In this document: one piece after another, positions 5,856 through 6,332 of the stretch
How the letters are laid out: the number at the start of each line of letters is the position of its first letter
How positions within the stretch are numbered: position 1 is the stretch's first letter
Source: an uncultured Lachnospiraceae bacterium
GTDB taxonomy: Bacteria; Bacillota; Clostridia; Lachnospirales; Lachnospiraceae
DNA length: 6,332 nucleotides
Direction: 5' to 3'
Assembly: GCA_900313745.1 (NCBI GenBank)
Contig: OMSM01000227.1
Coordinates: 1-6,332, forward strand
Notes under the pieces: generated by a model
The model's input: the letters and a program-made list of their open reading frames with translations, nothing else
Database searches by the model: none
Told to the model about the DNA's origin: nothing
Position numbers and translations under genes: made by a program

Positions 5856-6332
5856 TCAGAACCCCTGATAAATAAATTCAGCCGCGCTGTAACCCGGGCC
5901 GTAGTTCCCCAGGAGAATGACGTAGAACAGCAGCGCGAAATAGGCAGCCCAGCGCAGGGGAAGGGGTTTTGCCGCCACCCTCTCCCGAACCGGCTTCTTC
6001 TCGTTTGCAAGTGAGACCGCTATGAGGATCACAACCGATACCGCGAGGACCCCCATGTCGATCCAGTCCAGTCCGAGGCCGAACAGGCTTCCGTCAAAAA
6101 GAACGCCGGGATTGAACACCGTGACCGCCCCTTTGAGCATCCCAAGAGCTGAGGGAACGGAATCCGCCCGGAAGAACACATTGCCGATATTGACGAGGAG
6201 GAAGGTCCTCGCCACCCGGAAGGCGTCCGCCGCCTTTCCCTTCATCGGGATATGGAGCCGGCCGAAGAGCGCCGTGAAGAAGGGCAGGGTCCACTCGCCT
6301 GTCACGATGTAGAGCCAGTGAAGCAGGCCGGA
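5856..6332 (-). CDS. MBOAT-family O-acyltransferase, C-terminal part (start outside window)
   Basis: The last 158 residues of a membrane-bound O-acyltransferase of the AlgI/DltB/PatA kind are present; the frame is open at the window edge. The visible start SGLLHWLYIVTGEW corresponds to the family's WGLLHGLYLVxE segment, so the catalytic WHG His lies just upstream, out of view. ARTFLLVNIGNVFFRADSV (46-64 of the visible part) matches the conserved TFxxVxxxWVFFRA block, with Asn-Val in place of the usual Trp-Val. The end YGPGYSAAEFIYQGF is the usual MBOAT C-terminal motif. Four hydrophobic segments are visible. These proteins move acyl groups, often acetyl, across the membrane onto secreted glycans or teichoic acids, usually with an SGNH-like partner; one is encoded at 2598-3707. 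It is the first visible gene of a minus-strand unit running to 3793. Confidence 0.93.
   Translation of the reverse strand, partial: SGLLHWLYIVTGEWTLPFFTALFGRLHIPMKGKAADAFRVARTFLLVNIGNVFFRADSVPSALGMLKGAVTVFNPGVLFDGSLFGLGLDWIDMGVLAVSVVILIAVSLANEKKPVRERVAAKPLPLRWAAYFALLFYVILLGNYGPGYSAAEFIYQGF

Overview
This window comes from a GC-rich genome, and nearly every base is coding or tightly intergenic. The gene style suggests a Gram-positive anaerobe of the Clostridia, most likely Lachnospiraceae-like. The grounds are good AGGAGG-type ribosome binding sites, small paired DMT transporters, an SGNH-like protein with a single N-terminal anchor, an MBOAT protein next to a large polytopic protein of GT-C type, and a long 'GGTGCCAGGGGACGG' palindrome. 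I recall that palindrome type from gut Firmicutes. The taxonomic call is recognition, not a search result.

Layout. (A) 1-2412, minus strand: a three-gene transcription unit read right to left. Two half-size DMT/SMR-type membrane proteins overlap by ATGA (1984-2412, then 1631-1987). They are followed 24 nt later by a large single-pass membrane protein (1606 down to beyond position 1). That protein has a very acidic, repeat-containing cytoplasmic half and a secreted half with a beta-sandwich-like domain and a Pro/Gly/Glu-rich tail; its C-terminus lies outside the window. (B) About 2413-2597: a short divergent intergenic region with a TATAAT box and a small hairpin. (C) 2598-3707, plus strand: a membrane-anchored SGNH/GDSL-like protein whose nucleophile position is Asp rather than Ser. 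(D) 3725-3791: a perfect 67-nt palindrome between convergent 3' ends, probably serving as the plus-strand terminator. (E) 3793-6332, minus strand: the C-terminal part of an MBOAT O-acyltransferase, then 2 nt later a polytopic membrane protein ending in TAG, then in the same frame a second polytopic piece with an extracytoplasmic C-terminal domain.

The most notable point is in (E). The 389-residue and about 279-residue proteins share one reading frame, separated by a single amber codon and otherwise open codons. Together they would make a protein of about 686 residues with GT-C glycosyltransferase-like architecture. This is either a nonsense-disrupted gene, a split gene, or a site of stop-codon readthrough.

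How the genes may work together (inference): MBOAT and SGNH-like proteins are the usual partners in O-acylation of cell-envelope glycans. GT-C-like proteins use polyprenyl-phosphate sugars outside the membrane. Small paired DMT proteins (ArnE/ArnF type) flip such lipid-linked sugars. The window therefore reads as part of a cell-envelope glycan assembly or decoration locus, with a surface protein of unknown role attached to the flippase-like pair. No RNA genes, CRISPR array, transposase or integrase gene was seen.
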